Origin: Massilia arenae
GTDB taxonomy: Bacteria; Pseudomonadota; Gammaproteobacteria; Burkholderiales; Burkholderiaceae_D
Assembly: GCF_008014745.1 (NCBI RefSeq)
Contig: NZ_VPFD01000009.1
Coordinates: 99,345-163,344 of the forward strand
Reading direction: 5' to 3'
DNA length: 64,000 bases
Under the pieces are notes generated by a model. The model saw only the letters and a program-made list of their open reading frames with translations. It was not told where the DNA came from and searched no databases. A program made the translations under genes and the position numbers. Shown piece after piece: positions 11,296-19,529 of this stretch (its first letter is position 1; every line of letters starts with the position of its first letter).

Positions 11296-11329
11296 TTGAC
11301 AGGACGGGGCCGCTAGCCCCGATGTGAAC

Positions 11330-11361
11330 GACAAAGCGCGCCTCGGCGCGCTTTGTCTTTT
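11330..11361 (+). terminator. Rho-independent terminator after the subtilase gene
   Basis: A perfect 12-base inverted repeat, GACAAAGCGCGC with loop CTCG, is followed by TTTTG. It lies 35 bases after the subtilase stop codon and before the convergent lipoprotein gene. Confidence 0.85.
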
Positions 11362-11377
11362 GGGAAGGAAAAAAGGA

Positions 11378-11791
11378 TCAGGCTGCCGGCAAACCCAGCT
11401 GGCAGGCGCCGGCGAAGCAGACGGCGCCCGGATCGGGGCGGTGGATGCAGATCGACATTTCGCCGGTACGCTGGATCTCGGCCTGGCGCTCGGTCTTCGA
11501 GCGTTCGGCCAGGGCCAGCAAGGCCTTCTCGTCGGTCTGCGCGGTCGAGTACGGCAAGTATTCCTGCGGGCCGCCGCAGGCCAGCGCGCCGACCGGGAGC
11601 GAGCGGCATTGCGCATTGTCGCTGCAGGCGGGGGTGCCGATCAGGCGCTTGATCTCGGAGACGGTGGCGCCGGGCTGGAGCGCGACCACCGGCGGCGCGC
11701 CGTCTTTCACGGGCGGCTGGGCCGGATCGTGGGCCTGGGTGGTGCAGGCGGCGGTGGCGCCGAACAGGAGGATGAGGATGAGTTTTTTCAT
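11378..11791 (-). CDS. Small lipoprotein of unknown function
   Basis: Lipoprotein of 137 residues with signal MKKLILILLFGATAAC and acylated Cys16. The mature part has a short helix-forming region (LQPGATVSEIKRLIGTPACS) and six further cysteines (for example SDNAQCRS, LACGGPQ, MSICIHR, VCFAGACQ), implying disulfides in the periplasm. I do not recognise the family. The ribosome site is weak (GAAGATGG). It is convergent with the subtilase gene and separated from it by a terminator. Confidence 0.7.
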   Translation of the reverse strand: MKKLILILLFGATAACTTQAHDPAQPPVKDGAPPVVALQPGATVSEIKRLIGTPACSDNAQCRSLPVGALACGGPQEYLPYSTAQTDEKALLALAERSKTERQAEIQRTGEMSICIHRPDPGAVCFAGACQLGLPAA

Positions 11792-12094
11792 GCCGCCATC
11801 TTCGCGCGCACGCTATGACTGGTCAAGTGAATAACATTAACCAACTGTTACCAAATGTGTCGACCTCATGTTGCGCCCACCTTACGGAACACGCAGATGT
11901 CCGACGAGCTTGCATCAGAACATCTTAAGTTTCCGTATGGATATATTTCTCATTTGCAGACAAATGGCGTGAACGTCGCGCATCCTATCCACTTCAAATG
12001 CAAACTTGGACGTTCGCAAATGTAAAAAATTGAGCGTAGGAAAATTTACTCACTACAATAGCTTCATTACAGACGAGCTTGTTCGAGTTCATAC
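11792..12094. other. Intergenic region, divergent, AT-rich
   Basis: These 303 bases separate two divergent lipoprotein genes. Apart from the promoter at 12030-12059, I see no open frame with coding bias, no RNA gene and no strong hairpin. A/T-rich tracts occur around 11830-11850 and 11935-12060. Confidence 0.5.
12030..12059 (+). promoter_or_regulatory. Sigma-70-like promoter for the small lipoprotein gene
   Basis: TTGAGC at 12030-12035 and TACAAT at 12054-12059 are separated by 18 bases. The start codon at 12095 would give a leader of about 28 bases. Assigned from consensus match only. Confidence 0.6.
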
Positions 12095-12403
12095 ATGACC
12101 TTCCTGCGCACCATCCTCGCCCTCTCCCTGACCGCCGCCCTGGCTGCCTGCGGCGGCCAGTACGATATCGACACGACCGTCCAGACCGCGTCGACCACCA
12201 TGATCGAAATTAGGCCAGCCTCGGTGAGCGCAGCAGCGGCCACCGTCGCCACTGTCGCCACCGTCGCCTCGGCCACGATGCCGGCGCCCGACTGCGCCGC
12301 CGAAGGCTGCGCCAGCCTGCGCATCATCGACGGCAATGCGGAGGCCTGGCGCATCGATGCCCAGCGCCGCGCCGCGCTCGAGGCCAGCCTGCCTCAGACC
12401 TGA
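12095..12403 (+). CDS. Small lipoprotein with Ala-Thr-Val repeat
   Basis: Predicted lipoprotein of 102 residues: signal MTFLRTILALSLTAALAAC with Cys19, then GGQYDIDTT. A short tandem repeat (AAATVATVATVASAT, around residues 47-61) follows, encoded by repeated GTCGCCACC-like triplets. Two cysteines lie in CAAEGCASL. Function unknown. A recognisable promoter lies upstream, the ribosome site is weak, and the stop is only one base from the stop of the convergent PEP-CTERM gene, leaving no room for a separate terminator. Confidence 0.65.
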   Translation: MTFLRTILALSLTAALAACGGQYDIDTTVQTASTTMIEIRPASVSAAAATVATVATVASATMPAPDCAAEGCASLRIIDGNAEAWRIDAQRRAALEASLPQT

Positions 12404-12404
12404 T

Positions 12405-13001
12405 TCAAGGGCGCTGGCGCAGGCGGCGTGTCGTGGCCAGCAGGAACAGGCCGCTCGCGAGCAGCAGCCAGGCGCCCGGCTCCGGCACCTCGGCCACGCC
12501 GGCAAACGCGCCATCCACCAGCTGCAACTCGACAGGCTGGCCCGCGACCAGGTTCATCTCGATCACATTGCCGACGGCGCCCAGGAAGTTATACGCATCG
12601 TCGATGAAGCCGACACTGAACAAGGTGCCATGATCGCCGCCGCCCAGGTCGAAGCTGACGTCGAAGCTGAACAGGCCGCCGAAGGTGACCAGCTGGTCGA
12701 AGTAGTTGAGGTCGGCGCTATTGCGCAGAACGACACCGTTGACGATGTCGCCGCTGACGTCGCCCGACGGCGCCAGGATGCCGCCGTCCAGGAAGGCGCC
12801 GCTGAAATTACTGACGCGGGCCACGGTCGGCGCCGCGTCCAGCGGGCCGTTCAGGCCCAGGTCGAGATAACCGACCGTGCCGGCCAGGGCCGCGGTGTCG
12901 AGCGAGACGCGGAACATCGGACCGGCCAGGGCTGCCGGGGCGCCGATCGCGATCGACAGCGCCAGCAGTACGCGGAACAACATATTGGTGAAATGGGTCA
13001 T
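12405..13001 (-). CDS. PEP-CTERM sorting-domain protein
   Basis: Exported protein of 198 residues. The signal peptide is at 1-26 (MLFRVLLALSIAIGAPAALAG). The body is a beta-sandwich-like NF038129-type sequence (FRVSLDTAALAGTVGYLDLG, FDVSFDLGGGDHGTLFSVGF), and the C-terminal sorting signal is VPEPGAWLLLASGLFLLA plus a basic tail TRRLRQRP. An AAGGAAAG ribosome site lies six bases before the ATG. The start is 11 bases after the stop of the ExeM-like nuclease, so the two form an operon. Function unknown; sorting by XrtB is inferred. Confidence 0.88.
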   Translation of the reverse strand: MTHFTNMLFRVLLALSIAIGAPAALAGPMFRVSLDTAALAGTVGYLDLGLNGPLDAAPTVARVSNFSGAFLDGGILAPSGDVSGDIVNGVVLRNSADLNYFDQLVTFGGLFSFDVSFDLGGGDHGTLFSVGFIDDAYNFLGAVGNVIEMNLVAGQPVELQLVDGAFAGVAEVPEPGAWLLLASGLFLLATTRRLRQRP

Positions 13002-13012
13002 GGTGCTTTCCT

Positions 13013-15967
13013 TTAGAACGAGCCGGAGACCAGCTGCGGTGTGTAGATGAAGTTCCGCTTGGCGCTATTGGTGAACGAGGTGGCGACGGCCACTGTGGCG
13101 CCGGGGGCAATGCCGGCCTGCGGCAAGGTGATATACGGCGCGCCACCGTGCATGCCGGCCGGATTGTCGAGCGTGATGCCGGTCGGCAGGCCGTTGAGCA
13201 CCAGGTGCAGCAGGCCGGCCAGCGGCTTGTCGCCGGTATTGGTGATGGTGACGTTGCTGGTGGTCTTGCCGGTCGCGCGGTTGGTGCTGAAGCCGCCGAT
13301 CACAATCTTGCTCGAGGTCGTGACATCGGTGAACGAACCGGTCAGGTTCAGGCTGACCACCAGCGGATCGTGGTCCGAAGCGCGATAGGCGTTCTTGCGA
13401 TACACATCGGTGCCGGTGCTTTCCAGGTTGTAGTCGATGTCTTTCGGCTCGTCGGCATTGTTATGCCATTCGGCCGCACCCACCGCCTGCGACGCCAGCG
13501 AGCTGCTGGCCAGAATGTGGTCGAGCGAGCCGGCCAGGCCATTGAACACATAGGAATACGGCATCGCATGCGGGCGCACGAACTGCTCGATCACATTGAC
13601 CATCGCGCCGGCGCCGGTCAGGTGATTGATCGGGCGCTCGAAGGCATACGAATTCAGGTCGCCCAGCACCAGCACGTCCGGATCCTTCGCCGCCGCCACC
13701 ACTTGCGGGATGAAGAAGCTGGTCAGGCGCTGGGCCTGCTGGACGCGGGTGGCGTCGTAGCAACCCTGGCCATAGCCCTGGTCGGCATCGCCGCCGCTGG
13801 CGCCGCCGCAACCCTTCGACTTCAGGTGGTTGGCGATGACCGAGAACTTGCCGCCGTTGCCGGCCATGAAGGTCTGCGCCATCGGCGGACGGTTGTTGAT
13901 CTCGTGCGGGTCGGACAGTGCGCCACCCACCAGGGTCAGCTTCGACGGCTTATAGATCATGGCGACGCGGATCGCATCGGTGCCCAGTCCGACCGGCGCC
14001 GGCACCACGGCGTAGGTGCCCGGCGCGGTGACGCGGTTGATCTCGTCGACCAGGTATTTGGCTGCGATATCGCCGTTGTTCTGGATTTCCATCAGGCCGA
14101 CCACGTCGGCGTCCAGCGCGGCCAGTGAGGCGACGATCTTGTCGCGCTGGCGGACGAACTCGGCCGCATTGTCGGCGCCACGGCAATTGCCGGCGGATGA
14201 ATTGCTGCCCAGTTGGCAACCCTGCCCCGACTTGCCCCAGGCATCGCCGCCATTCGTGAAGGTGGTGAAGAAGTTGAGCACATTGGCGGCCGCGACCTTG
14301 ACGCCTTGCGGCAGCACCGGCGCCGCCTGGCGCTCGTTGGCGCGATTGATGACAGGGGCTTCGGTCGGCTGCAGCTTGAAGCCGGTGCTGGCGCCGCTGC
14401 TGGCGCCGGTGGAGCCGAAGTCGATCACGCCGGTCAGGTTGTCGATCGTGTCGCCGGCGCGCACGGTGCCGTCCTCGGCCAGGTAAGGCATGGCGGCCGG
14501 CGCGCGGAACAGGCCGTCGTCCAGCACGATGCGGTTGGCCATATGCTCGCGATACAGTGCTTCTGCTTCAGCCGAACCCTGCGGGTAGCGGCTGGTCGGC
14601 TGCTCGCGGCGGCCGTTGGACAGGGTCAGCTCGCCGCGGTTGGCCAGGTCGCCGTTGCCGTTGATGGTGAGCGTATTGGTGAAGCGCACCAGCATGCCTT
14701 CCACGCTGGCCAGGTCGGTGCCCGGCAGCGTGATATTGGCCGGCACGATGGCCGGGCCGGCGCCCAGCGCGGTGATATTGGTGACGTCCTTGAATTCGGT
14801 ATAGGTGCGGTCGGCGCCGTTCGGGCGGAATTCGACCACCTGGCCGGTCACGCTGACCAGCGTGCCGACCGCCAGCGCGGTATCGGTGCCATACACATAG
14901 ATGCCGTCCGAGGTCGACGGATCGCCATCGCCCTGCGGATCCTGGATGAAGAAGCCGCCGTCGACCTTGGCCGTGATCACGCCGCGTGCGGTCTGCACGG
15001 TGTTGGCATAGGGGCTGGTGCCGCCCGAACCCTGTATCTGCGGAATGGTGACGATGCCGGCGACGGCGACATTGATGGTGCAGCTCTCGGTCTCGCCGGC
15101 ATCGTTGCCGAATTCGACCTGCACCGGATAGCGGCCGCCAGCCAGGGTATTGGCGATCTCGAGGCGCGCCTCGGCCTTGCCGCCGGCCGCACTGGCCGGG
15201 GTGAAGCCGCCAAGGGTAATACCGGTGACGGCGCCCGATACAATGCCGGCGCGGTTGACGATGGCGTCGCCATCGATCGCCGACAGCAGCGCCGACCCAC
15301 CGCGGCCCTGCTCGACCTGCACCGTTGCCGGGCAGGCCAGCACGATCGGCTTGGGCGTTGGGCCGGTGCCGCCACAGGCCTGCAGCGGCGATGTGGTGGT
15401 GCGCGGGCCGGCCACCGGCGCCAGCACGAAGTCGGCGCGGTTGTCGTCGCTGTCCTGGCAGCCGGCTGCGGCGCGCTGGAGCGACTGTTCCAGCGTCGGC
15501 GACGGCGCAGACGCGCCTTCGGACAGGTTGGCGCTGCCGTAGCCGACGAGGTCGAGGAGGCGGGTGCCGTCGCTGATGGCGACCTTGCCGGATCCGCCTG
15601 CCATATTCATGGCCGGCGCTTGGGCGTCGAATACCTCGATCGGGTTTCTTCCCTGGTCCCTGGCACCGCGCACCAGGAAGTACTGGCCCGGCGCGAGCAT
15701 GACCGGTGGCAGCGCGACGCTGCTGCTCCAGGTGGTGCCATTGGCCGACTGGTATTGCACCCGCATGCCGTCCAGGCTGACAGGCGCACTACCGCGGTTG
15801 AACAGCTCGACGAAATCGTGGCCGAAGTTGCTCGAGGTGTTGTGCGAGTGCGCATACAACTGGTTGATGACGACGTCGGCGGCAAGCGTCGGTGCGCTCG
15901 CGGCCAGGCTGGCGACCAGGGTCGCCAGCAGCGTACGCCGCGGTGTGAAAGTTGCAAAGGTGGTCAT
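13013..15967 (-). CDS. ExeM/NucH-family extracellular nuclease
   Basis: Secreted DNase of 984 residues. The signal peptide ends near APTLAA (about residue 30). A lamin-tail domain follows (DVVINQLYAHSHNTSSNFGHDFVELFNRG), then an Ig-like segment. An OB-fold, ExeM-type region comes next (ARGVITAKVDGGFFIQDPQ). The endonuclease/exonuclease/phosphatase domain shows VAAANVLNFFTTF, DADVVGLMEIQNNG, DVLVLGDLNSYAFE and RASDHDPLVVSL, so the metal and phosphate ligands are present. A short beta domain ends the protein instead of a PEP-CTERM signal. The start at 15967 has GGGGA four bases upstream; a longer frame to 16048 exists but would place a poor sequence before the signal peptide. The likely role is degradation of extracellular DNA for nutrition or matrix turnover. 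Confidence 0.9.
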   Translation of the reverse strand: MTTFATFTPRRTLLATLVASLAASAPTLAADVVINQLYAHSHNTSSNFGHDFVELFNRGSAPVSLDGMRVQYQSANGTTWSSSVALPPVMLAPGQYFLVRGARDQGRNPIEVFDAQAPAMNMAGGSGKVAISDGTRLLDLVGYGSANLSEGASAPSPTLEQSLQRAAAGCQDSDDNRADFVLAPVAGPRTTTSPLQACGGTGPTPKPIVLACPATVQVEQGRGGSALLSAIDGDAIVNRAGIVSGAVTGITLGGFTPASAAGGKAEARLEIANTLAGGRYPVQVEFGNDAGETESCTINVAVAGIVTIPQIQGSGGTSPYANTVQTARGVITAKVDGGFFIQDPQGDGDPSTSDGIYVYGTDTALAVGTLVSVTGQVVEFRPNGADRTYTEFKDVTNITALGAGPAIVPANITLPGTDLASVEGMLVRFTNTLTINGNGDLANRGELTLSNGRREQPTSRYPQGSAEAEALYREHMANRIVLDDGLFRAPAAMPYLAEDGTVRAGDTIDNLTGVIDFGSTGASSGASTGFKLQPTEAPVINRANERQAAPVLPQGVKVAAANVLNFFTTFTNGGDAWGKSGQGCQLGSNSSAGNCRGADNAAEFVRQRDKIVASLAALDADVVGLMEIQNNGDIAAKYLVDEINRVTAPGTYAVVPAPVGLGTDAIRVAMIYKPSKLTLVGGALSDPHEINNRPPMAQTFMAGNGGKFSVIANHLKSKGCGGASGGDADQGYGQGCYDATRVQQAQRLTSFFIPQVVAAAKDPDVLVLGDLNSYAFERPINHLTGAGAMVNVIEQFVRPHAMPYSYVFNGLAGSLDHILASSSLASQAVGAAEWHNNADEPKDIDYNLESTGTDVYRKNAYRASDHDPLVVSLNLTGSFTDVTTSSKIVIGGFSTNRATGKTTSNVTITNTGDKPLAGLLHLVLNGLPTGITLDNPAGMHGGAPYITLPQAGIAPGATVAVATSFTNSAKRNFIYTPQLVSGSF

Positions 15968-16053
15968 TGATTCCCCATTAGTTATCGCACAAGATGTGCC
16001 TGCCATTTCTATTAGCAGAATGATAGTAAATGCGGATATTGACAACATGATGA

Positions 16054-16084
16054 CTAGAAATTAGCCCAATCGGGTAATTTCTAG
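16054..16084. repeat. Inverted repeat between nuclease and TLDc-like PEP-CTERM gene
   Basis: Perfect 10-base arms CTAGAAATTA (16054-16063) and TAATTTCTAG (16075-16084) enclose GCCCAATCGGG, whose CCC and GGG can also pair. No T-run follows on either strand, so this is either an operator dyad upstream of the nuclease gene or a weak terminator for the gene ending at 16145. Confidence 0.6.
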
Positions 16085-16144
16085 CTTAGCGGCAATTCAA
16101 CAAGGTTGACTCAGATTGCCGCAGGAAATCAAGGAATGGTCGGG

Positions 16145-16858
16145 TCAGCGCTGGCGACGAAGCGCGGCCCAGCCGATCACGCCGAGGCCGCCGGCCAGCA
16201 GCGCCAAGGCGGATGGCTCGGGCACGAGCGAGATGGCATAGGTCTCGAGCGCTTCGATGCGCCTGAACTGGCCGCCATAGGTGCCGTCGATGATGCTGCG
16301 GCCTTCGAAGGCGGGGTCGCCGTAGCTCAGTTGCCAGGAAATGGAGGTCGTCAACTGGGTGTCGACGAAGAGGTCGGGGCCGGCGCCGAAGGTGGGGCCG
16401 TGATCGGGCCAGTTATAGGTCTGGCGCGAGCCCTGGCTGGGCAGTACGTTGTCGAGCAATAGCTGGCGGTAGACGGCCGGATCGGTGTAGTTGAACAGGA
16501 AGCCGGTGCGTTGCCAGTCCAGCTCGGAAACGTGCCAGCCGGCCGTGGAAGACCAGCTGCGCGGGTTGTAGCCACCTACGACCCAGCTGTCGCCGGCGTC
16601 GTTGGCGATGCGCATCAGGGTGAAGTTGCTGCCACGCCCATCCGCAGCGGCATGGAAGTCGAGCGCGTCGTCGCCCGGCTGCCGCGTGTAGACGTTCTCG
16701 AGATAGAGGGGGCCGGCGCCGAGCCAGCGTTCGAGCTGGCCCTGCAGGCTGGGATCGAGCAGCGGCGTACCGGTTTGCGCCACCGCCGGCGCTGCCGCCA
16801 GGCCAAGCGCTGCAACAAGGATGGCGGCCACCCCGCCCCGTGCCAGGATCTTGTTCAT
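16145..16858 (-). CDS. PEP-CTERM protein with TLDc-like domain
   Basis: Exported protein of 237 residues: signal peptide 1-27 (VAALGLAAAPAVAQ), then a domain with the pattern of TLDc folds. LDFHAAADGRGSNFTLMR (66-83) corresponds to the F-H-x3-D...L-R strand-loop, VVGGYNPRSWSS (93-104) to the Gly-Gly-Tyr...Ser-Trp motif, and RTGFLFNYTDP to the FLF strand. The sorting signal VPEPSALALLAGGLGVIG with tail RRQR ends it. TLDc domains are best known from eukaryotic oxidation-resistance proteins, so this is a by-eye assignment. Function unknown. It stands alone between the nuclease and the exopolysaccharide cluster. Confidence 0.85.
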   Translation of the reverse strand: MNKILARGGVAAILVAALGLAAAPAVAQTGTPLLDPSLQGQLERWLGAGPLYLENVYTRQPGDDALDFHAAADGRGSNFTLMRIANDAGDSWVVGGYNPRSWSSTAGWHVSELDWQRTGFLFNYTDPAVYRQLLLDNVLPSQGSRQTYNWPDHGPTFGAGPDLFVDTQLTTSISWQLSYGDPAFEGRSIIDGTYGGQFRRIEALETYAISLVPEPSALALLAGGLGVIGWAALRRQR

Positions 16859-16925
16859 GCAACGTCAGACTAGCCGTTGCAGGACAAGTTCCAGGCGCGC
16901 GGCCGGGGGCCGCTGGCAAGCACTA

Positions 16926-18344
16926 TTACGCCCGCTTGTAGATATCCTCGAAGCGAACGATGTCGTCCTCGCCCAGGTAACTGCCCGACTGCACTTCGAT
17001 GATGTGCAACGGCAGCTTGCCCGGGTTTTCCAGGCGATGGTTCATGCCGATCGGGATATAGGTCGATTCGTTCTCGGACAGCAGGCTGACCGTGTCGCCG
17101 CAGGTCACGCGCGCGGTGCCCGACACCACGACCCAGTGCTCGGCGCGGTGGTGGTGCATCTGCAGCGACAGCTTCTCGCCCGGCTTGACCGTGATGCGCT
17201 TGACCTGGAAACGGTCGCCCGCATCGATGCCCTCGTAGTGGCCCCATGGACGGTAGACGCGGGTGTGATGCAGGTGCTCGGTGCGTTCTTTCGAGGCCAG
17301 GTGTTCAACCACCTGCTTGACGCGCTGCACTTTGCTCTTGCAGGTGACCAGCACCGCATCCTGGGTTTCGACCACGACCACGTCTTCCAGGCCCACCACC
17401 GCCACGATGCGGCTTTCGGCGCGCACCAGCGAATTCTTGACGCCGTCCAGGTAGACGTCGCCGCGCTGGGCGTTGCCGTTGGCATCCTTGGCCTGGGTTT
17501 CCCACAGGGCCGACCACGAACCGACGTCGTTCCAACCGATATCGGCCGGCACCACGGCGGCGTCGCGGGTGTGCTCCATCACCGCGTAGTCGATCGAATC
17601 GGACGGGCAGGCCGAGAACGCGCTCTCGTCGAGGCGGCAGAAATCGAGGTCGCGGTAGGCCGCGTGCATGGCCTGGCTGGCGGCGCCGGCGATGGCCGGG
17701 GCATGCTGCTCCAGCTCGGTCAGATAGCGCGCCGCGGCGAACATGAACATGCCGCTGTTCCAGTAGTAGCTGCCCTCGGCCAGGAAGCCTTCGGCCGTGG
17801 CGGCATCGGGCTTCTCGACGAAGCGCGCCACCTTGTAGCATTCGCCGCACTCGTCCACCGGTTCGCCGCGGCGGATATAGCCGTAGCCGGTTTCCGGGGT
17901 CTTGGGCACGATGCCGAAAGTCGCCAGGGCGCCCTTGGCCACCAGGCGGGTGGCGCGGTCGACCGCTTCACGGAAGGCTTCGCCGTTCTCGATCACGTGG
18001 TCGGCCGGCAGCACCAGCATGACGGCCTCGGGATCGATCGCCTGCAGGTGGTGGGCGGCGGCGGCCACGGCCGGCGCCGTGTTGCGGCCGACCGGCTCGA
18101 GCAGGATGCCCAGCGGCGAGACGCCCACTTCACGCAATTGCTCAGCCACCATAAAGCGATGGTCATTGCCGCACACCACGAGCGGCGCCATCATCTCCGG
18201 CCAGCCGGCCACGCGCAAGGCGGTTTCCTGCAACATGGTCTTGTCGGCCACCAGCGGCAGCAATTGCTTCGGCAAGACCTTGCGCGACAGGGGCCACAGG
18301 CGGGTGCCGGCGCCGCCGGAGAGGATGACTGGATAGATCTTCAT
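16926..18344 (-). CDS. manC: Mannose-1-phosphate guanylyltransferase / mannose-6-phosphate isomerase
   Basis: Bifunctional enzyme of 472 residues that makes GDP-mannose for the exopolysaccharide. The N-terminal nucleotidyltransferase domain carries PVILSGGAGTRLWPLSRK and LPKQLLPL; NTAPAVAAAAHHL and LVLPADHVI follow. The C-terminal cupin holds RPWGHYEGIDAGDRFQVKRI and the metal-binding QMHHHRAEHWVVVSGTARV of type II phosphomannose isomerases. Length is normal for the ManC/AlgA family. The start at 18344 overlaps the upstream gene's stop (ATGA); longer frames upstream read through that gene. Last gene of the cluster on this side. Confidence 0.93.
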   Translation of the reverse strand: MKIYPVILSGGAGTRLWPLSRKVLPKQLLPLVADKTMLQETALRVAGWPEMMAPLVVCGNDHRFMVAEQLREVGVSPLGILLEPVGRNTAPAVAAAAHHLQAIDPEAVMLVLPADHVIENGEAFREAVDRATRLVAKGALATFGIVPKTPETGYGYIRRGEPVDECGECYKVARFVEKPDAATAEGFLAEGSYYWNSGMFMFAAARYLTELEQHAPAIAGAASQAMHAAYRDLDFCRLDESAFSACPSDSIDYAVMEHTRDAAVVPADIGWNDVGSWSALWETQAKDANGNAQRGDVYLDGVKNSLVRAESRIVAVVGLEDVVVVETQDAVLVTCKSKVQRVKQVVEHLASKERTEHLHHTRVYRPWGHYEGIDAGDRFQVKRITVKPGEKLSLQMHHHRAEHWVVVSGTARVTCGDTVSLLSENESTYIPIGMNHRLENPGKLPLHIIEVQSGSYLGEDDIVRFEDIYKRA

Positions 18345-19513
18345 GCGCTGACTTTCTCTTTCTCTAACTCGTTGGTGTCGTGATCCGCGATGTCCTTGCG
18401 CCGGGAGCGACGACGATCGCGTGCATTGAGCCATTCCTCCGACGAATACTCGGAAGCATGCTTCATTTCGCCTTTTCGGTCGACACTATATTCCTTAAAG
18501 ACAATCATTTCATTCAATGTTACATCATGCAACACGCGGGTGTATTCGAACAGCACGCTGCGCACGATCTCGGCGCCTTCGCAGATGTGGCTGCCGTGGC
18601 CGATCCAGGTCGGGCCCACGATGCGGGCGCCGGCCTCTACTTTAACCCCGGAGCCGATGTAGACGGGTCCCTCGATGGTCGTACCTTCCCAGTCGATGCT
18701 GGTGTTCAGGCCGACCCAGAGGCCCGGCTTGATCTGGATGCCCGGCACGTCCATATTGTTGACTTCGCCGGTGATGACCGACTGCAGCACTTCCCAGTAG
18801 TCGCCCATGGTGCCGATGTCGAGCCAGTTGAACGGGCGGCCCTGTGCATAGAACGGCAGGCCGCGCTCGGCCAGCAGCGGGAACAGCTCAGAACCGATGT
18901 CGAACGCTACGCCCGACGGAATCAGGTCGATCACTTCTGGCTCGAAGATATAGATGCCGGTAGAAATGAAGTTGGACTTCGCTTCTTGCTGGCTCGGCTT
19001 TTCCTGGAATTCGAGGATGCGGCCCTGCTCGTCCGAGACCACCACGCCATACGACGAAACCTTGTCCCATGGAACCTCCTTGGTGATGACGGTGGCCATC
19101 GCGCCCTTGCGGCGGTGTTCCAGCAGCGCGGCCTTGAGGTCGAGGTCGATCAGGGCATCGCCGCACAGCACCACGGTGGTGTCGTCGAAGAAGCCGCCGA
19201 ATTCCTGGATTTTCTTCATGCCGCCGGCCGAGCCGATCGGTTCGGGGACGACTTCGCCGTCGTCCTTGGTATAGCCCTCGAAGGAGTAGCCGATCTGGAC
19301 GCCGAACTGCTCGCCTTCGCCGAAATACTCTTCGATTTTTTCGTGCAGCCAGCTGACGTTGACCATGATCTCGGACACGCCATTTTTCTTGAGGTGTTCG
19401 ATCAGGTAAGCCATCACAGGTTTGCCCAGAATCGGGATCATGGGTTTTGGCAGGTCATAAGTAAGCGGACGGACGCGTGTGCCTTTGCCTGCGGCGAGAA
19501 TCATGGCTTTCAT
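18341..19513 (-). CDS. Sugar-phosphate nucleotidyltransferase with left-handed beta-helix
   Basis: Activates a sugar phosphate to an NDP-sugar; 390 residues. The N-terminal GT-A-like domain begins MKAMILAAGKGTRVRPLTYD and continues with LPKPMIPILGKPVM; VLCGDALIDLDLKAAL carries the metal-binding Asp. GSAGGMKKI and ISTGIYIFEPEVIDLI follow. The C-terminal hexapeptide-repeat helix (EGPVYIGSGVKVEAGARIVG) precedes a lysine/arginine-rich tail. It resembles mannose-1-phosphate guanylyltransferases of the GMPP type and glucose-1-phosphate transferases; the substrate cannot be told from sequence. AAGGA lies about seven bases before the ATG, and it overlaps manC. Confidence 0.88.
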   Translation of the reverse strand: MKAMILAAGKGTRVRPLTYDLPKPMIPILGKPVMAYLIEHLKKNGVSEIMVNVSWLHEKIEEYFGEGEQFGVQIGYSFEGYTKDDGEVVPEPIGSAGGMKKIQEFGGFFDDTTVVLCGDALIDLDLKAALLEHRRKGAMATVITKEVPWDKVSSYGVVVSDEQGRILEFQEKPSQQEAKSNFISTGIYIFEPEVIDLIPSGVAFDIGSELFPLLAERGLPFYAQGRPFNWLDIGTMGDYWEVLQSVITGEVNNMDVPGIQIKPGLWVGLNTSIDWEGTTIEGPVYIGSGVKVEAGARIVGPTWIGHGSHICEGAEIVRSVLFEYTRVLHDVTLNEMIVFKEYSVDRKGEMKHASEYSSEEWLNARDRRRSRRKDIADHDTNELEKEKVSA

Positions 19514-19529
19514 TAGACTATCCTTTGCA

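Noticed and set aside
7360..11616. Minus-strand open frame of 1418 codons antisense to the subtilase
   Set aside because: Low-complexity translation with no recognisable motif, while the plus-strand frame has an intact catalytic triad and ribosome site.
11792..12094. Possible small RNA or riboswitch in the divergent gap
   Set aside because: No stable conserved fold or terminator could be traced by eye.
14213..15970. Plus-strand 585-codon frame antisense to the nuclease gene
   Set aside because: Lacks motifs and coding bias; the minus strand has LTD and EEP domains.
16899..16913. GCGGCC-GGG-GGCCGC hairpin after manC as terminator
   Set aside because: Short stem and no T-run on the minus strand.
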